64,000 nucleotides of DNA from Agarilytica sp033852165 (GTDB lineage: Bacteria > Pseudomonadota > Gammaproteobacteria > Pseudomonadales > Cellvibrionaceae): the NCBI GenBank assembly GCA_033852165.1, contig JAWSUZ010000011.1, positions 106,540 to 170,539 of the forward strand. Reading direction: 5' to 3'. The first letter of the stretch is position 1, and every line of letters starts with the position of its first letter. The notes below the pieces were generated by a model. That model was given only the letters and a program-made list of their open reading frames with translations, did not search any database and had not been told where the DNA came from. A program made the position numbers and the translations under genes. This document shows, one piece after another, positions 46,801-57,900 of the stretch.

Positions 46801-46996
46801 AATTCTTCGATTTAGCTAGGTTTTGGGTCATAAAGACCGTCGCCAGAGGTTAATGATTAACTGATTTAAATGGTCGACCAATTGCAGAACCGACGATAAC
46901 GAACAATCGTTTCGCTGCAATCTCATCCATTAAGCTAATTTCCGCACAGACAACTACCCAATAATAATAAGGAAACGTCGAAAGACATCATCCGCC

Positions 46997-48505
46997 ATGC
47001 ATATACTTTCTTTTCGAGAAACGCTCGCCGAGTGGTTAAGCAAACACCCCGAGCGAACGGCCATTATCGTTTTATTGTTTTTGTCGCTGCTGACGCGGTT
47101 CGTCATGATACACCATCCTGCCCAAGCTGTTTTTGACGAAGTCCACTTTAACTACTTCGCGGGTTTTTATTATACCGGCCAATATTATTACGATATTCAC
47201 CCACCACTGGGCAAGCTACTTATAGCGCTGAGCGCCCTTCCCTTTGGCGGAATCGCGCCCGAAGATGTGGTTCGCACCATCAGCACCCCCTACAACAACG
47301 ATATCTTCCTTGCCATGCGCGGCCTTCCCGCACTCTTTGGCTCACTGCTCCCTATTCTGTTATTTCTCATCGCTCGTGAATTAAAAATAGGGGTCAAATC
47401 CGCATTTATTGCCGGAGCCTTGGTTATTTTTGATAACGCCCTGCTAATTCAGTCGCGGTTGATATTATTAGATGCGATGCTGCTGGGCTTTGGTTTTCTC
47501 AGCCTTTTACTTTTTCTAAAAGCCCGTAAAAATAACAACTTAGCACTTTGGTGTTTATCTGCCGTTTTTGCAGGGTGTAGTTTTTCGATCAAATGGTTGG
47601 GCGTCTCCTTCATCGGCCTGATTGGCTTAACCATCATTATCGACTGGATTCGTATATTGTGGAGAGAAGGCTGGGTAGCCGGTCCTTTTTATAAAGGTAG
47701 CGTTTTTCTAGCCATTTCAATTGTTACCTATATGGCAACGTTCTACGTGCACTTTGCCCTATTGCCCATTTCCCACCACCAAGGTGATCAATTTATGACG
47801 CCTTCATTTCGATCAACTCTCGAGGGCAGCGAATATTTCGGCGCAAAAAGAAAAGTCTATAACTTCAGCTGCCCATCTGTTTACCGCCATTCCCTCACTT
47901 ATGGTATGTCCGAAACCAAGGTGAAACCCGCTGAGGCACTCGTGTGCGATATCGAATACCACGATATTGGCGAGCTTAACTTCTTACAAAAGCTGGTTGA
48001 GCTAAACCGCACCATGTACACCACCAACCAAGGCTTATCCCAGTCTCATCCGGATGCGAGTCGCTGGTTTGAATGGCCAACAATGCACAAACCTCTCTAC
48101 TACTGGTATGGCGATGGTGCGCGTATTTACCTGATAGGAAACCCCGCCGTTTGGTGGTTGTGCGCGCTTGGGGTTCTCACCCTATTTTTCGGGCAGTTTT
48201 TGATGCCCGCTTGGCGACGATCAGAAGCTTTTTGGATATTGAGCATTGGCTACTGCGCGAACTTGCTACCGTTTGTGATCGTCACTCGCGTGATGTTTAT
48301 GTACCACTACCTCACCAGCCTGTGCTTTTCGATGCTGCTGATGGCATACCTTCTCGATAAAATACCGCAACAAAAGTACGTACGCCGAAGTTATATTGGC
48401 ATTATCGTGGCTGGCTTTTTCTTAATGAGCCCACTGACTTATGGAGTGAATTGGTTTGGCAGTGATATGTTGTGGTTTTTGCGATTTTTTGGATGGCATC
48501 CGTAA
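46997..48505 (+). CDS. PMT-family dolichyl/polyprenyl-phosphate-mannose protein mannosyltransferase
   Basis: 502-residue polytopic GT-C enzyme. The first periplasmic loop has the catalytic DE pair (VFDEVHFNYFAGFYYTGQYY followed by DIHPPLGKLL), the PMT hallmark; later helices and the FEWPTMHKPLYYWYGDG segment also fit the family. Bacterial relatives transfer mannose from polyprenyl-phosphate-mannose to exported proteins or lipids. No mannosyl-carrier synthase is nearby. A heptamer-like repeat and a strong terminator follow. Confidence 0.85.
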   Translation: MHILSFRETLAEWLSKHPERTAIIVLLFLSLLTRFVMIHHPAQAVFDEVHFNYFAGFYYTGQYYYDIHPPLGKLLIALSALPFGGIAPEDVVRTISTPYNNDIFLAMRGLPALFGSLLPILLFLIARELKIGVKSAFIAGALVIFDNALLIQSRLILLDAMLLGFGFLSLLLFLKARKNNNLALWCLSAVFAGCSFSIKWLGVSFIGLIGLTIIIDWIRILWREGWVAGPFYKGSVFLAISIVTYMATFYVHFALLPISHHQGDQFMTPSFRSTLEGSEYFGAKRKVYNFSCPSVYRHSLTYGMSETKVKPAEALVCDIEYHDIGELNFLQKLVELNRTMYTTNQGLSQSHPDASRWFEWPTMHKPLYYWYGDGARIYLIGNPAVWWLCALGVLTLFFGQFLMPAWRRSEAFWILSIGYCANLLPFVIVTRVMFMYHYLTSLCFSMLLMAYLLDKIPQQKYVRRSYIGIIVAGFFLMSPLTYGVNWFGSDMLWFLRFFGWHP

Positions 48506-48507
48506 AA

Positions 48508-48555
48508 GACGGGGGACGGGAAATTCGGGGTACAGGATACGGGAATCGGGATTAC
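48508..48555. repeat. Degenerate GGGATAC-type heptamer repeat
   Basis: GGATACGGGAATCGGGATTAC, preceded by GGGAAATTCGGGGTACA, resembles the array at 10065-10148 and its flank (GGGAGAATTCGGGATAT) but is decayed to about three units. It suggests a dispersed repeat family. Confidence 0.55.
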
Positions 48556-48587
48556 AAAAAAGCCGCAGAAATCTGCGGCTTTTTTGT
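48554..48587. terminator. Bidirectional terminator between PMT gene and TonB receptor
   Basis: ACAAAAAAGCCGCAGA/TCTGCGGCTTTTTTGT, a perfect stem with an A run on one side and a T run on the other, between convergent genes. Confidence 0.9.
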
Positions 48588-48614
48588 TGGGTAACGGATC
48601 AAAAATAAGGGCTT

Positions 48615-51398
48615 TTAGAAAACAACTTCTGCTCCAATGTAAATGAAGCGTCCCATCACATCGTAAACACCAGCAGCGGTATTCGTTCCCTCAATGCTAT
48701 TAGCCGACGGGGAAGGTATTAAAGGTGGCTCTTTATCGGTCACGTTATTAGCACCAACATAGAAAGCGTATTGCGTACGTCCTTCCACAACAAAGCGTAG
48801 ATTCAGATCGTGATACCAAACCGATGGTAGATCGTCAGGCCAATTATTAAAATCGGCTGAGTTATCGATACTGCCATGACCTAAATAACGAGACGCCCAG
48901 GTAACCGCGACAGGGCCTCTTTCATAACTGAATTGCGTATTGGCTTTCCACTTTTGAAAACCCGGCTCACCTAGCTTTGAAAACTCGATTCCGTTCACGT
49001 CTTTTTCCCAGTGATTAGTACGAGTGACCAAGGCCCTAAAACCAAAACCACCATAGGATGTATCGACGTTATACGATAAATCCAAGTCCCATCCGTTTGT
49101 CTCTTCAGACCCTATATTTTGAACATCATAATCCAAGCGAGAAATTGTAGAATTAATGACAGCATCATTTCGCTCAATACCATCGCAAAAACTATTTTGA
49201 CGGAAATCAGAAGCCGCATAACACTCCCGTAATTTAAACTGAGGATTGATTTGCTCAATTGCATCGCTAATTCGAATATTAAAATAATCTAACGATATAG
49301 ACAGCCCATCCAATGGCGTTAGCACAAAACCGATCGTTTTGGTCTTTGCAGTTTCTTCGTTTAAATTTTTATTTCCAGAACTTAACCCGGCAGCTTCACT
49401 GGAAATAGGGTCATAATCGGAAGGCAAGCCCAAGCTGGCGCAATTTATTTCCGTTGCGCCCTCGCCGTCAACGCCACCATTAATGCAGGGATCAGAAAAC
49501 GGGGTAAAGGTCTGAACACCGGGGTCGTACAACTCAACAAGATTAGGCGCCCGAACAGATTCCGAAATCACAGAACGAATCCGGAAAATCTCGTTCATGA
49601 CATAACTCGACCCAAACTGCCAACTCCCATGGGAACCCACAGTACTGTAATCTGCTAACCGGTAAGCCGTGTTCACACTTAACTCTTCAATAAACTGCTG
49701 ACCGGACAACAATGGAATTTCTAATTCGAGATAAACCTCTTTAACATCATAATCCCCTTTAATTTCCGAGCGAATCGTATTAGATGAACTAAAACCCGTT
49801 TGAGTGAACTCATCCACACTCGTTTCCATCATTTCATCTCGCCACTCAATACCCGTTGCGATCGCAATGTCGCCCGCGGGTAATAAACTTGGGAACGCAC
49901 CATCCACTGCAATAGCAAAGACCTCTTGCGTAATACGAGAAGAATCGAATGAATCGACCGAAATATAATTAATAACGTCTTGCCCAATAGAATTAGGGCC
50001 AAAGATATTGACTGGCACACAGCCGTCTGCACGCAAATCAGGATCGGCACAACGAAACTCACCGGTATTGACAGGATCAGCCTCTAGCACTAATCCACGG
50101 GCAAAGGCACGAACATCGTAATTGCCATACGCATGTTGCTTACGAGAACTTTCTCCTCGCTGAAAATACATTCCTATATTGTAGTCGCCATCTTCAAAAT
50201 CAAGACCAAAAGCGACGCGTCGAGTATCGCGTTCCTGCTTTGAAATTCTTGGGCCTAATTCCGCTAAACGGCGGTTAAATGCAAAAAAACCAATCGGCTC
50301 GCCATAAAAGCTATCCAACGTGGTTTGTAATTCCTCAGGAAGATAAGGGTAATCCGAAAAAAAATAGTGTTCGAAATCAAAGAACGCTATACCAGCCCCC
50401 GTTGGCGCTAACTTTGCTAAAGATTGAGTTTCTGTGTAACTGGTTTCTAAAAACACACTCAAACTATCCGTGACATCGTAATCGATATTTAATGCAAAAT
50501 CTTGACGCTCCAATGGCACTTGTAATAATCGAAAATCTGCACGGTTATAGCCATCTTCCACAGGGTTAAAGACATTCCATTGATTATTATCGACTTCTAC
50601 GAAAAAATTCTGCCCGTCAGCGGTAATAGTCCCGGCATTGGTATACGAACTGTAATCCTGATCAATAAATGTGAATAAGCTAGCATCATAGGCCTGATCA
50701 TTCTCAGAGAAACTGCGATCACGAGAGTAAACCTCATCTAACTCAGAATAACCCGCATGGCCAGTAATATGCACCGAACCGGAACCAAGGCTAAATGCCT
50801 TCCCAAAGGTAAAAGACAGCTTACGCTCATCCCCATCACTTTGAGACGATTGCCCCACTTGGGCGTCAAACTGAAAGCCCTCAAAATCCGTTTTGGTAAT
50901 AATATTGACCACACCCGCAATGGCTTCAGAGCCATAAACGGCAGACGAACCACCTGTAATCACTTCTACCCGATCGATCATGGCTGTTGGTATCGAGTTA
51001 ATATCAACCACGTTGGGTCGCTCATTATCCCCCCCCACATACCGACGACCATTCACCAAAACCAAAGTACGGTTAGGTGACAAGTTTCTGAGATCTATTG
51101 AAGACAAACCCGGAGCAAATAAACCAGCGTTTGTTGTCGTTTGCGACGCTAAAGGAGCCCCCGCGGAAGGCAAACGATTCAAGGTGTCCGCCAACAAAGA
51201 CGTTGATGAAAGGCTGATATCCGAAGCATTAATCGTCGTCATCGGAATGATTGAGCGCGGATTCACTTGAGGAATATGAGAGCCCGTAACATAGACCTCT
51301 TCAAGTAGAGCATCGTCCACCTCGGCATTTAGTTCACACGATAGCAATATCGCAGTGAGAGAAAAGCCGGCAATGAAAGGCAGGCGTGTCTTATTCAT
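48615..51398 (-). CDS. TonB-dependent outer-membrane receptor
   Basis: 927 residues: signal peptide to about 25, a TonB-box-like segment (EEVYVTGSHIP), plug domain about 40-160 (RTLVLVNGRRYVGGDNERPN, VDRVEVITGGSSAVYGSEA) and a C-terminal beta barrel ending in an aromatic-terminated strand (GRFIYIGAEVVF). It belongs to the large receptors common in marine polysaccharide degraders (the VVNIITKTDFEGF plug end). The substrate cannot be told from the sequence; no glycoside hydrolase or sugar gene adjoins it. Confidence 0.9.
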   Translation of the reverse strand: MNKTRLPFIAGFSLTAILLSCELNAEVDDALLEEVYVTGSHIPQVNPRSIIPMTTINASDISLSSTSLLADTLNRLPSAGAPLASQTTTNAGLFAPGLSSIDLRNLSPNRTLVLVNGRRYVGGDNERPNVVDINSIPTAMIDRVEVITGGSSAVYGSEAIAGVVNIITKTDFEGFQFDAQVGQSSQSDGDERKLSFTFGKAFSLGSGSVHITGHAGYSELDEVYSRDRSFSENDQAYDASLFTFIDQDYSSYTNAGTITADGQNFFVEVDNNQWNVFNPVEDGYNRADFRLLQVPLERQDFALNIDYDVTDSLSVFLETSYTETQSLAKLAPTGAGIAFFDFEHYFFSDYPYLPEELQTTLDSFYGEPIGFFAFNRRLAELGPRISKQERDTRRVAFGLDFEDGDYNIGMYFQRGESSRKQHAYGNYDVRAFARGLVLEADPVNTGEFRCADPDLRADGCVPVNIFGPNSIGQDVINYISVDSFDSSRITQEVFAIAVDGAFPSLLPAGDIAIATGIEWRDEMMETSVDEFTQTGFSSSNTIRSEIKGDYDVKEVYLELEIPLLSGQQFIEELSVNTAYRLADYSTVGSHGSWQFGSSYVMNEIFRIRSVISESVRAPNLVELYDPGVQTFTPFSDPCINGGVDGEGATEINCASLGLPSDYDPISSEAAGLSSGNKNLNEETAKTKTIGFVLTPLDGLSISLDYFNIRISDAIEQINPQFKLRECYAASDFRQNSFCDGIERNDAVINSTISRLDYDVQNIGSEETNGWDLDLSYNVDTSYGGFGFRALVTRTNHWEKDVNGIEFSKLGEPGFQKWKANTQFSYERGPVAVTWASRYLGHGSIDNSADFNNWPDDLPSVWYHDLNLRFVVEGRTQYAFYVGANNVTDKEPPLIPSPSANSIEGTNTAAGVYDVMGRFIYIGAEVVF

Positions 51399-52072
51399 GT
51401 GATTAATCTCCTCGATACATAGTAGACAAACGACACCCGTCCAGGCTTATTAATGCCCAGCTTCTTGATGTATCGTTTGTATCGGTGCGCAGTGTATAGG
51501 TTTTGACCCGACATGTATTACTGATTATGACGACAAAATGGCATCTAAAACTTCAGCAAACCCTAAGCGTAGAAAATGGCGCCAAACTTAACATGAACAC
51601 TGCGCGAAAGAAGGTTGAATATTGACCACCCACATCGAAAATTATCAATCAAAACACTCGTCGCACAAGAAAATCATTGTCATTCGTCCTTAAAAAGTCT
51701 TGGTCCATGCGTAGGGTTATTTTAATTTTGAGGAGCGAAATAGAAAATGGCAGAAACATTTTGGCTCTATTATTTTGAGCCCGACATAGACTATCAATTC
51801 CGATACAAAATTAGAATACAGACCGACAAAATAGTGCTTCGGTTTTAAAACCCACAAAAGAATATGACAGGCGAATCAAACGATTACACTTCAGGTAAAG
51901 CTTTAAACTGAGTGGACCACGCTATTACATGCTAAAAGAAAGGAGTACGAATTAAAGAAAATGACGATCACCGAAAAGAACGATGGTAATGCGAAAAGGG
52001 TTGAAAGAATTCTGCACTCAGTCGAATAAAATCACATACCGAGTGCAGAATATAAAACTAACTACGATTTAT
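51399..52072. other. Intergenic region upstream of the TonB receptor gene
   Basis: 674 bases with no supported gene. It holds the hairpin listed at 52009-52051 and a short frame from 51961 (22 codons, ATGACGATCACC...) whose ribosome-binding site is too distant to trust. It must hold the TonB receptor promoter; none was found by eye. Confidence 0.3.
52009..52051. other. Hairpin downstream of the LipL32-like gene
   Basis: ATTCTGCACTC (52009-52019) and GAGTGCAGAAT (52041-52051) are perfect 11-base inverted copies around a 21-base loop, 22 bases beyond the LipL32-like stop. Possible terminator or mRNA stabiliser; only TTCTTTC follows on the minus strand. Confidence 0.45.
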
Positions 52073-52750
52073 TTATTTATTTGCCAAAGCATGAAGGTCT
52101 GCAAGGTTATCCGCAATTAGAATACCAGGAACGTTCGTGCCAACAGTCGCTAAATAAGAACCGCTAACATTTCCACGGAAAGATGTGAAAGAGATTCGGT
52201 ACAAACCACGAACAATCGCTTTGGTTGGGCTACGTACTTCAGATACGTGACGAAGAAGCGAGTTATAATAACGTCCACTAGGGTTTTTAGGTAATTCACG
52301 GCTGTCATCGTCGTACTGCAATGTAGCCAATACACTACCGCCGTTTTTGATTTTCTTAGCATCAACAACATTCATACGGTCCAATACGATGTATGTATCA
52401 AAAAACGCTTTTTTATCTTTTTTCATGCCCGCTTTGAATTTATCGTGATAGAAGTCTTTCTTCTTAGGCTTGCCTTTAGCCGGAGACACCATGCTGATAC
52501 CAATTTCATCTGCAGCAGCTGGAACCCAAACATACAAATAATACGCGTCTTTACTCTTGTATTGGCCATCTGGTTTAACAGAAGAATCAACATAACCAAA
52601 ATACTTAGAGTATTTTGCATATGGCGCGCTAACTTCGATCGGCCCTTTTCTGATTTTCTTTGAACTGGTTAGCTTATTGCCGCCCAAGCCAAACCCGGTA
52701 CAGAAGACAAAGACAAAAACTGCGATACAAATTGTACTGAAATATTTCAT
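52073..52750 (-). CDS. LipL32 family protein
   Basis: 225 residues. Several segments match Leptospira LipL32 in order: KDAYYLYVWVPAAADEIGIS followed by MVSPAKG (LipL32: KKAYYLYVWIPAVIAEMG..MISPTG), FFDTYIVLDRM (FDTWIRVERM), an acidic DDDSRELP stretch, YYNSLLRH, and IVRGLYRISFTSFRGNVSGS with YLATVG. The comparison is from memory, not an alignment. LipL32 is the main surface lipoprotein of pathogenic Leptospira; homologues occur in a few marine gammaproteobacteria such as Pseudoalteromonas tunicata. Here a signal peptide ends near VFVFCTGFG, but the lipobox is not canonical (FVF before Cys17), so lipidation is uncertain. Function here is unknown. Confidence 0.85.
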   Translation of the reverse strand: MKYFSTICIAVFVFVFCTGFGLGGNKLTSSKKIRKGPIEVSAPYAKYSKYFGYVDSSVKPDGQYKSKDAYYLYVWVPAAADEIGISMVSPAKGKPKKKDFYHDKFKAGMKKDKKAFFDTYIVLDRMNVVDAKKIKNGGSVLATLQYDDDSRELPKNPSGRYYNSLLRHVSEVRSPTKAIVRGLYRISFTSFRGNVSGSYLATVGTNVPGILIADNLADLHALANK

Positions 52751-53048
52751 GACTTTCCTTATTTTTAACTTTAATTAGCTTTTATTAACTTATGTTAATT
52801 TTTTCAGGATGTTGATATTGACTATTCATAATACAATGAACAACAACTTACCACTAAGGGCCACATCCCGCCCTTTTGGGGTAAAACTTCACTATTTCCT
52901 TGACGATTGACCTACGAGCCAGCAATACAATAACGGCAGGCGACTCAAAAATCAAAAGCGCGTTAATCATCCCGATATTTAGGGCTTCTCACAATTTTAG
53001 ACGAGTTTTTTGAAGGATCAAACCTATACCCAACTTTTCTCTCGAAAA
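52751..53048. other. Intergenic region
   Basis: 298 bases between two minus-strand genes. Nothing supported beyond a likely promoter for the LipL32-like gene. Confidence 0.25.
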
Positions 53049-54317
53049 CTAAAAACCTAGCGTTCCTAAAGCCTCAGCAGCCTTATTGTTGCCCAAACGC
53101 TTCGCTGTCATCAGCCATTTTTTTGCCTTCGCTTTATCTGCATTGATTCCCTCTCCGTAAAAGAGCATCATTGCCAGGTCATACTGCGCATCGGACACAC
53201 CGCCCTCCGCACTGGCCTCCATCCAAGACAGAGCCTCTGTACTGTTTTTTGGTACGCCTTCCCCACTACGATAAATCTGCCCCAAATTATACGCTGCAAG
53301 CGGCTGTGTGCGAGACGCCAATTTATAATTGTGGATAGCTCTAATAATATCTGTTTCAACCCCTCGCCCATAACGCATGGCTTCGGCAAGATTATTAAGT
53401 GCCCGAGTGTCGCCTTGCTTAGCACTCTTTACATACCAGAACGCCGCTCGCTCATGGTCGACATCAGTGCCAATCCCTTTACTGAAGAAATAAGCTAAAT
53501 TATATTGCGCATCGTTATTACCTCGCTCCGCCCCCTTCTGATACCAATTTAGCGCTTCGATATCATTTTTGGCAACGCCTTTACCTTGGCGATACATAAG
53601 CCCCATATAAAAAGATGCAAGGGAATCACCCTGATTAGCGCTAGCCAACATCAGTGGAAACGACTTCTGAAAATTTTGTTTACCATAACCGCCAAGAAAA
53701 TAGATGACGGCAAGATCACGCTGAGCATCTTCGTTGTCCTGCGCCGCACTTTTTTCATACCAAACAATGGCAGTATCTATGCTTTTATCAACAACCTTGC
53801 CATTCTGGTACAAATAGCCCAAAGCATGCTGCGAGAAACTATCACCGTTTTCTGCGCTCATTTTAAGATGAGGATGGGCTTTCACGTAATTTTTTTCGCC
53901 GGTAAAACCGCGAAAATAAATCATTCCAATATACTCACTCGACATTTTAGTACCGTGCGCAAAACTTTTTTCAAACCACTCCAAAGAAGTTTTGTAATCC
54001 TCAACAGTCTTGGCATTAAGGAAATAGCTCAAGCCAAGGTCATATTCAGCATATGAGTCACCCAAGTTAATGTATTTAAGAGAGATATTTCGCCTTTCCT
54101 CTAGACTCTCAGCTCCAAACTTCTCGGCTGAATACAAACGCATAAGCTGTATTCGAGCGCTGACACTTCCCGCTTTTTCTTTCGCTAACAAACGAGTAAT
54201 TTCACTTTCCGAAGCGGCTATTGCAAACTGGCTAGATAAGAATGAAACAGATAAAACTAAAATAGAAAATGAGCGCAGAAAAAATACTTTGAAAAATGGT
54301 AGAACTATAGATTTCAT
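53049..54317 (-). CDS. Exported Sel1-repeat protein
   Basis: 422 residues: an N-terminal signal (FLRSFSILVLSVSFLSSQFA) followed by about ten 36-residue Sel1-type TPR repeats, for example ALGYLYQNGKVVDKSIDTAI, YMGLMYRQGKGVAKNDIEAL, a WYQKGAERGNNDAQYNLAYF unit and ALSWMEASAEGGVSDAQYDL. Such proteins mediate protein contacts in the periplasm or outside the cell. The start codon follows directly on the stop of the small membrane gene upstream, so they are probably one operon. Confidence 0.85.
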   Translation of the reverse strand: MKSIVLPFFKVFFLRSFSILVLSVSFLSSQFAIAASESEITRLLAKEKAGSVSARIQLMRLYSAEKFGAESLEERRNISLKYINLGDSYAEYDLGLSYFLNAKTVEDYKTSLEWFEKSFAHGTKMSSEYIGMIYFRGFTGEKNYVKAHPHLKMSAENGDSFSQHALGYLYQNGKVVDKSIDTAIVWYEKSAAQDNEDAQRDLAVIYFLGGYGKQNFQKSFPLMLASANQGDSLASFYMGLMYRQGKGVAKNDIEALNWYQKGAERGNNDAQYNLAYFFSKGIGTDVDHERAAFWYVKSAKQGDTRALNNLAEAMRYGRGVETDIIRAIHNYKLASRTQPLAAYNLGQIYRSGEGVPKNSTEALSWMEASAEGGVSDAQYDLAMMLFYGEGINADKAKAKKWLMTAKRLGNNKAAEALGTLGF

Positions 54318-54590
54318 TTAGCTAGCTCGCTTGCACCAAAAACGTTTAACACAAACAAATAGAAGTACTGGAATAGCCAAATAAAAAAAGTAACTTCCCG
54401 TTTGCTCTGATGCAGAAACGGGAGAGTCAGACAAGAGAAGCTTTACCACAGGAACAACAAATAGAGAACACAGAACAAAGGCGATGTGATACACCGACTT
54501 GAGAATACGATTTTCAGTAAGACGCTTAATATTCGGACTAAAATATATCCCCAAGTGCATTAGAGTTGCGGTTATTAATGGGATATACAT
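54318..54590 (-). CDS. Small hypothetical membrane protein
   Basis: 90 residues with three hydrophobic segments (PLITATLMHLGIYF, SVYHIAFVLCSLFVVPVV, FFYLAIPVLLFVCV). Not recognised. Its stop abuts the Sel1-protein ATG. Coupling and membrane character support a real gene. Confidence 0.55.
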   Translation of the reverse strand: MYIPLITATLMHLGIYFSPNIKRLTENRILKSVYHIAFVLCSLFVVPVVKLLLSDSPVSASEQTGSYFFYLAIPVLLFVCVKRFWCKRAS

Positions 54591-54944
54591 ATGTAAACTC
54601 CTTTTATCGATAGGTTAACTATCGACAGATCCATTAGGCCAGAAAATGGGGGGAATACTAACGACGAAAATCGAATCTTGGGTATCTGCAATTACTCACC
54701 TACAAGCAAATAATTTGTAACCCCGAAATTCGGACATCATGCTAATAGTTTTAGCACCGCAACGCCAATAGCTTTTAACCATAAGGAAGGATATACATAC
54801 GACGCAGTTCACAATTTTTGAGCTATTTTTAGAAACATCATCTTCATACCCCAGCATAGCTGGATTTTAAATCAAAAATTAAGTATTTAATCAAAGAGAA
54901 GATTCAGGAGGGCAAGTATTAGCCTGCCCTCCTAGTAATCGAGT
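54591..54944. other. Intergenic region downstream of the diheme gene
   Basis: 354 bases, AT-rich toward 54840-54900. No gene or clear terminator hairpin found. Confidence 0.3.
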
Positions 54945-57900
54945 TTATGGCAATTCGACTATCTCTGCCGGTGCATCATCCACATAATCACTACGGTCGA
55001 TTGACAATAAATACTCAACCAAATCTTGTTGCTCCGTAGCACTAAGCGAAACATCGTGAGAGCCTCTGTTTAAGACATCATCCAAGGTAGCGGCACTTCC
55101 GTCATGAAAATACGGTGCACTATCCCATAATTCAATCAGCGTCGGGGTACGAATTTCCGTGATTGGGCCCATACCTAATCGCGCACCTGACGCAGGGGTA
55201 ATAGTGCCAACATCATGCCGTAAACCATCACGGAATATTTCCGCCACATGGCAAGAGCTACAATTATTAGCTTGAAAAACTGCCTCGCCCCGCTGCGCTG
55301 CATCTGTCAGTGCGCCGGTATATGTTCGATGGGGCGAATGCTTAACACGGTCTTTACCCAAACCATTTATATAGGCCGCTAAAGCGTCCAGGCGAGGCGA
55401 CAAACCACTGCTCACAAAATCAAGTGGCGATTCACCGTTAAACGTTTTGCCAGCAACCAAACCCGTACCACCGTTTAAGCCTTCCATTTGAACCTCGAAA
55501 TCTTGAACTTCGTCAAAATTACCCGACCAATGTAAGTCACCAAAGCGGGTGCCACTGGAACCATTAAGGGAGATGGTATTACGTAGCCCTTCGCCCATGC
55601 TGGTAATGTCCCATACACGTCCATCGTGTCCGCCACCTCTATGGCAGGTAGCACAAGACATATAACCCTCGTCACCCATTTCCGGCATACTTGAATGATA
55701 GAAAATATTCAGCCCTAATAACTCCTCATCACTGAGCACTTCCCGATTTACCGTTTCGATGGTTTGAACATTTTGCCCCATACGACCGTCAAACATAAAG
55801 CCAGAAACATCCACCGCACTGACCGAACGATCACTAAAGTTTTTGACGTAAAGCGTTCGCAATGTCGTACAAGTTTCTTGTGGAGCACCTCCAACGCTGT
55901 ACTGCACGACAGTATTGGCTTCTAGGTTATTGGCAACGGCCACATTATTCCCCTGTAATACATGAATACGAATATCGGGGTTGGCTAGAAAGGTTACAGA
56001 TGAAGGGTCAGCGCCGTTGTCCAAATCAATCGCGTTGTCTCGCGTGGTGGGATCCACATTTGAATCACGATCATTCAACAAATCCAACGTAATGATTATG
56101 GGGCGAACGGTATTATCACTATCTAATGGCAGTGGATTAATGGTGTTACCCGGTCGCAAGCCTCGATCAACATTGGCTTTACTCGCGGATATATAAGCAA
56201 GACTGGCATCATCATTAATCACAATACTCGACAAATAATTGGGTACGCCAGAACCATGATCGATATCGTCTGGCACCAAGATTTTATTGATTCTAATGGT
56301 TCGTGTTAACGACATATTTTGAGACGTACTAATATCATAAACCTCACCAAACTCTTGAGGAGAAATAAACCGGGTGACTAATAAGCGCTCTCCAGCCAAC
56401 GCCATGGCTTTTGGATGGGGCCCCACTTCTAGGCGAGCGCTTATCTCACGAGTTTCACTGTCGATTTTTAGAATCTCACCACTTCCGTATAACGCAACAT
56501 AAAGAACAGCGTCATCGGCAACCGACGCAATGGGCTGCGAACCGTAACCGGTATCAATTGAAAAAACCGGATCTCCCGACTCAGAATAAAACACGACTTT
56601 GTCATCATCTCGATGCGTTACAGCAAATAAGTCATTTATTTTACTGACTGAAGTTGGCGATTGATAATTCAGTTTAATCTCGCGCTGCAAGCTCGGAAAA
56701 ACATCCAGCATATCGCCATCAGTATTTTGGGCAATAATAGAAACACTGTTATTGTCCGGATTAACCACCCAAATATTGCCATCATCCACTTCTGGCTGGC
56801 AGGCTAGCTGGCTCGATTTATTAGGATAAAATTCTTCACCACTGAATGACGGAACGGGAGTCGGTAGCGGAGTCGGTACCGGTTCGCCAGGATCAACCAC
56901 CCCATCCCCCGTAAAAAATACAAAACTATAATCTTCCATGGTATTACCCATAAAATCTTGTATACCTGTGACGCTAACCTCGTATTGAGTATCGGGAGAA
57001 AGATCTTCATCCGGCCAAACAGAAATGACACCCGTGTGCGAAAGCTGATGACGGAAAGATATTGGACCGCCACCCACCGCGATAACACTTATCGCATTTT
57101 CTACGGTTTCCGTTCGCAATGTTTCGGGGATATGTATATGAATAAGCCCGTCCAAAGGATAATTATCCCGGTTGGCCAGCGGCCTGTGCCCTGCGACATA
57201 AGGAGCCCGGTTATCCGGCTCATCACTGGTGACAAAAAAGCACATCCCTTGCTCGTTCACATCGGGCGTTACCCACCAATCGTATCCACCAAATATTCCA
57301 ACTTGCCCTAACGGTCGAAAATACTGGCTTGAATCACACGCGTTTCCAGAATCATCAAAGGTGTAAACAATATCAAAGAATTCCTCAGTGGAAATATTTT
57401 GATCGTCTGCGTAGGCTGCTTCACAAGCGTCGAGATCAATTTTAAAATGATCGGCATAGATGTATTGATCCTGAAAATTTATATACATAGGGTCAGACGA
57501 ATCACCGCCATCACGCGGGTCCGATTCATCCTGATCAAAATAAAGTTCGCAGGTCATTTGCGGATTTTCAGGGTCAGTAAAATCCACAACATAAAGTGAG
57601 GGGTAGCTTCTCTCCGGTATGACATCTTTTCGTGACCGCGAAGCCCAAACCATTTTATTGGAGCCGTAAGATTCTACCCAATATCCACCGATCCCCACGG
57701 TGTGTCCGTCGGGCTCTGTGAGTTCCGGTTGAAACACACTGAGCAATCGAGGCATCACACCGTCTTTAAACCCGGCTGTATCATATATGGCCATGCCCGT
57801 CGCTTGCTGGTCAGAAGATACAATCAAAAGATTCCCCACCCAGCTTGTAAAACCCGTTACACCGGTTAGCGCGAGGTGATCCCAATAAACTAGGGGTTCA

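Noticed and set aside
51961..52029. 22-codon plus-strand frame beside a hairpin as a leader peptide gene
   Set aside because: Its ribosome-binding site is about 15 bases away and it is not oriented toward a gene it could regulate.
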